Assembly: GCF_900451195.1 (NCBI RefSeq)
Contig: NZ_UGHR01000001.1
Coordinates: 682,001-746,000, forward strand
DNA: 64,000 nucleotides
Direction: 5' to 3'
Source of the DNA: Iodobacter fluviatilis
Lineage (GTDB): Bacteria; Pseudomonadota; Gammaproteobacteria; Burkholderiales; Chitinibacteraceae
Shown here in pieces: positions 61,503 through 64,000 of this stretch. The first letter of the stretch is position 1; each line of letters opens with the position of its first letter. The notes beneath the pieces were generated by a model that saw only the letters and a list, made by a program, of their open reading frames with translations, had not been told where the DNA came from and searched no databases. The position numbers and the translations under genes are program-made.

Positions 61503-61617
61503 GCCTCCCCCTTTATCAAAGGGGGATTAGAGGGGGATTTGCCTTTGGTTTTTGGCTAATTTTAGCCCTGCATCAACTGCAAATCCCCCCAGCCCCCCTT
61601 TTACAAAGGGGGGGGTA
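61503..61617. repeat. Repeat family B, two copies in inverted orientation
   Basis: CCTCCCCCTTTATCAAAGGGGG...GGATTTGC at 61503-61542 and GCAAATCCCCCC...CCCCCCTTTTACAAAGGGGG at 61579-61616 are reverse complements, so the region can fold into one long hairpin about 115 bases across. Confidence 0.75.
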
Positions 61618-61655
61618 AGTGTGCTGGCTTGTGTAGATAGCTATGCCCTACGCGT

Positions 61656-61705
61656 CTTTGTTTTTCTGTGCTGCTTTTAAACTCCGTGTTCTCTGTGTTT
61701 ACAGA
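61656..61705. repeat. Repeat family A, half element (copy 5)
   Basis: TTTTTCTGTGCTGC...AAACTCCGTGTTCTCTGTG is the right half of a family A unit; the left half is missing. Confidence 0.6.
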
Positions 61706-61733
61706 CCTAAGGTTCTTTTAAGGGTTTTATCGT

Positions 61734-63425
61734 TTAATCCACAAAAGTCACACGATTAATTTCTTGTAAGGTGGTTTCTCCGCTGGCCACAACGGCGAGC
61801 GCTTGCTGGCGCATCGACAAAAATCCAAAGCGTGCGGCAAGTTGCTTCAGCTCTACAGCTGGCGCGCGGCTGGCGATGGCTTGCTTTAGCTCGTCGTTTA
61901 GCCGCAATACTTCGGCAATCGCCTTACGCCCCTGGTAGCCGGTATTGCGACAAGCCTTACACCCCACGCCTTTTTTAAAGCGCCAGCCTTTGACTATTTC
62001 GCTGCGTAGGCCTGATGTGGCGAGCAGCTCTTCATCGGGTTCGTCGTCCACCACGCAATGCAGGCATATTTTACGAATCAGCCGCTGGGCCACTACGCCG
62101 ATCAGCGCATCCACAAAGCTGTTTGGCTCCACGCCCATATGAATAAAGCGGTCGAGCACCGAAAACACATTGTTGGCGTGCACGGAAGTGAGCACCAGGT
62201 GGCCGGTCAGCGCGGCTTGTACTGCAATATTGGCGGTTTCGCCGTCGCGAATTTCACCCACTAAAATTTTGTCTGGGTCGTGCCGTAACACCGATCTCAA
62301 GCCACGGGCAAAGCTCAGGCCTTTTTTATCGTTCACGGGGATTTGCAATACGCCGGGCAGCTGGTATTCCACCGGATCTTCAATCGTGATGATTTTCTCT
62401 TCGCCGGTATTAATTTCAGACAGCGTGGCGTAAAGCGTGGTCGATTTACCTGAGCCGGTAGGGCCAGTGACCAGCAGCAGGCCGTAAGGCTCGCGTGCCA
62501 GACTTCTGATCCGGCCCATTGTGCCGTCATCAAAGCCCAGAATATCTAATCGCAGCTGCTTAAAAGCATCGCCGCCATTTTGCTTATCTAATACCCGCAG
62601 CACGGCATCTTCGCCGTAAATTGACGGCATGATGGAGACGCGAAAATCCACTTCGCGGCCATTAATCCGCGCCTTAAAACGCCCGTCTTGCGGCACACGG
62701 CGCTCAGAAATGTCTAAATCGGCCAGCACCTTAATCCGAGAAATTACCTGCTCGGCGGTTTCTAGGCCATTTGCCCCTCCGATATGCAGCAGTACGCCGT
62801 CGATGCGATATTTAATGGTTAAGCCGTTGGGCGTGCTTTCCATATGCACATCGGACGCTTTGGCTTTAAGCGCGTCATACAGCGTGGAATTCACCAGTTT
62901 GACCACTGGTTTTTTATCTGCAGCAAGGGTGGCCAGCGAAATCTCAACAATGCCGTCCTGATTCACCTCACTCTGCTCGCCCACGCCCAGCTGATCCATC
63001 GCCCGGTGTGAGGTTTCAAACTGATCCAAGTAAGTGCGCAGTGCCTGATGATGGGCAAAAGCAGTTTGATAGCTTACGGTTAAACGCTGGCGCAGCCAGT
63101 TACGCAGTGCGGCATCAAAAGGATCGGCCAGCACCATACATAGCCCATCTGTGCCATCGAGTAGCAGGCATTGCCTTGCCACGGCTTCGCCGTAAGGCAA
63201 TAGATCGTAACGCGGGCTGAGTGCGCTCAGCTCATCCATGCTTAAAAACGGCAGGCCAAGAAAGTGGCTAAGCGCTTCACCGTAATCGGCATCGCTCAGC
63301 TGCAATACGTGTTGCAAACGAGGCGCAAGCGGGGCCTGATCCTGGCGTAATGTTTGAATCAACTCCAGACTGAGCCTGGGTAAAGGGGCGGCCTCTGTGG
63401 CAGGTGTCCATTTTGCATCTGTCAT
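61734..63425 (-). CDS. GspE/PilB-type secretion ATPase
   Basis: 563 residues. The N-terminal domain (about 1-150, with FLGLPFLSMDELS) is followed by the RecA-like motor: Walker A GPTGSGKST near 320, the Asp box ITIEDPVEYQLPG, Walker B region ILVGEIRDGETA and the His box ALTGHLVLTSVHAN. A zinc site of two CxxC pairs (CLHC and CKAC, about 455-490) is present as in GspE. It powers pseudopilus assembly. ATGA overlap with the GspF-like gene upstream couples the two. Confidence 0.94.
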   Translation of the reverse strand: MTDAKWTPATEAAPLPRLSLELIQTLRQDQAPLAPRLQHVLQLSDADYGEALSHFLGLPFLSMDELSALSPRYDLLPYGEAVARQCLLLDGTDGLCMVLADPFDAALRNWLRQRLTVSYQTAFAHHQALRTYLDQFETSHRAMDQLGVGEQSEVNQDGIVEISLATLAADKKPVVKLVNSTLYDALKAKASDVHMESTPNGLTIKYRIDGVLLHIGGANGLETAEQVISRIKVLADLDISERRVPQDGRFKARINGREVDFRVSIMPSIYGEDAVLRVLDKQNGGDAFKQLRLDILGFDDGTMGRIRSLAREPYGLLLVTGPTGSGKSTTLYATLSEINTGEEKIITIEDPVEYQLPGVLQIPVNDKKGLSFARGLRSVLRHDPDKILVGEIRDGETANIAVQAALTGHLVLTSVHANNVFSVLDRFIHMGVEPNSFVDALIGVVAQRLIRKICLHCVVDDEPDEELLATSGLRSEIVKGWRFKKGVGCKACRNTGYQGRKAIAEVLRLNDELKQAIASRAPAVELKQLAARFGFLSMRQQALAVVASGETTLQEINRVTFVD

Positions 63426-64000
63426 TGCATATTCCCAGCCAGCTCAAAAATTGGCATATACAGCAGAAAAACAATTCCACCGATCAATACACCAATAATC
63501 AACATTAATATCGGCTCAAAAAGGCGGGTAAACATATCGATGGCGCGTTCCAGCTCTTCATCGCAAAACTGCGCAGAGCGCTCGCACATGGTGGCCAGCT
63601 CGCCACTTTGTTCCCCAACGCGTAGTAAGCGCTCTGATACGGGGGTGGTCAGCTGATAGTGGGGCAGGGCTTGTGAAAGGGATTGGCCCGATTTCACATC
63701 AACCAGGGCCTGTTGTAAGCCAAGCTGCATTTTTAACGGCAATAACTGCGCCGCCAGCTCCATTGCATGCACTACCGAAATCCCGCCAGCCAGCAGCAGG
63801 CCTACGGTGCGGTAAAAACGGGTCAGCGAAAATAAACGCCGGTACTGCTCTAAACGTGGCAAGCGCCAGAAGGCTTCGCGCAAAGCATTTTTTGCCGCAG
63901 CCGTACGCAGCAAAAACACCGCCAACACCACGCTGAGCACCATGGCGCCAAACATCATTACGCCGTGCTTATGCACCAGATCGCCCCACCACAGCATCAC
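63422..64000 (-). CDS. GspF/PilC-type inner-membrane platform protein, C-terminal part
   Basis: 192 residues at the window edge; the N-terminus is outside. Segment RLFSLTRFYRTVGLLLAGGISVVHAMELAA and SLSQALPHY with RVGEQSGELATMCERSAQFCDEELERAIDMFTRLFEPILMLIIGVLIGGIV are the conserved T2SSF blocks, with membrane helices at about 14-30 and near the end. It anchors the ATPase. It is the most upstream gene of the operon seen here. Confidence 0.93.
   Translation of the reverse strand: MMLWWGDLVHKHGVMMFGAMVLSVVLAVFLLRTAAAKNALREAFWRLPRLEQYRRLFSLTRFYRTVGLLLAGGISVVHAMELAAQLLPLKMQLGLQQALVDVKSGQSLSQALPHYQLTTPVSERLLRVGEQSGELATMCERSAQFCDEELERAIDMFTRLFEPILMLIIGVLIGGIVFLLYMPIFELAGNMQ

Larger units (their letters stand above)
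61330..61733. other. Gap between GspE-like and PilM-like genes packed with repeats
   Basis: 404 bp holding family C (61344-61381), an inverted pair of family B (61503-61617) and half of family A (61656-61705). No gene. The number of different repeats in one gap suggests a preferred landing place. Confidence 0.65.

Overview
The window looks like chromosomal DNA of a betaproteobacterium, most likely Neisseriales/Chromobacteriaceae (Iodobacter-like). This is inferred from the gene mix (NsrR with quinol-type NO reductase, NadM-Nudix fusion, OprC-type copper receptor, MSHA/type IV-pilus-like secretion genes), the roughly even GC content and the dispersed repeat families. No phage, transposase, CRISPR array, integron or origin was recognised. 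The lineage is not proven by the sequence.

Layout. 0-2.8 kb: amino-acid ABC importer genes (binding protein, intercistronic hairpin, permease), the first codons of an MFS gene and a second solute-binding protein, all on the minus strand. 3-8.1 kb: plus-strand sulfur cluster with an isopenicillin-N-synthase-like Fe(II) oxygenase, cystathionine beta-synthase, a cystathionine lyase/synthase and a MalY/PatB C-S lyase, i.e. reverse transsulfuration. 8.3-11.8 kb: MarR regulator plus DHA2 efflux pump, then SstT. 12.1-16.1 kb: two tandem paralogous chemoreceptors. 16.4 kb: xenobiotic acetyltransferase. 17.6-25.3 kb: one giant DUF4347/RTX/DUF4214 surface protein with 12 tandem repeats of about 120-125 residues. 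25.4-31.9 kb: tRNA-Leu, a FIST sensor/hybrid kinase/HD-GYP signalling operon, and an array of four identical tRNA-Gly plus tRNA-Cys with a clear promoter and terminator. 32.2-34.8 kb: nadA, NadM-Nudix and a small unknown gene. 34.8-40 kb: ribose operon in the order rbsK-D-A-C-B, interrupted by repeats. 40.4-41.7 kb: membrane diguanylate cyclase.

42-50.3 kb is the most coherent regulatory block. It holds an OprC-type copper receptor behind a perfect FNR-type box, a DUF2249 gene, quinol-dependent nitric oxide reductase behind an NsrR-type box, a three-gene bufferin-type RiPP operon (Cys-rich exported peptide, DUF692 enzyme, DUF2063 partner), a VF530-type gene, and nsrR with its own NsrR-type box. 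Together these suggest an NO/low-oxygen response combined with copper acquisition and copper sequestration.

50.4-54.6 kb: a Cra/FruR-like LacI regulator, a glutathione transferase, and a LysE exporter divergent from a MocR regulator. 54.7-64 kb: a minus-strand type IV-pilus/type II-secretion-like operon (GspF, GspE, PilM/N/O/P-like proteins, secretin, three pseudopilins). It carries an 81-bp duplication at the PilO/PilP junction and two copies of a roughly 235-bp repeat.

At least four dispersed intergenic repeat families run through the window, some nested in one another. They account for most gene-free stretches longer than 150 bp around the metabolic and pilus operons.
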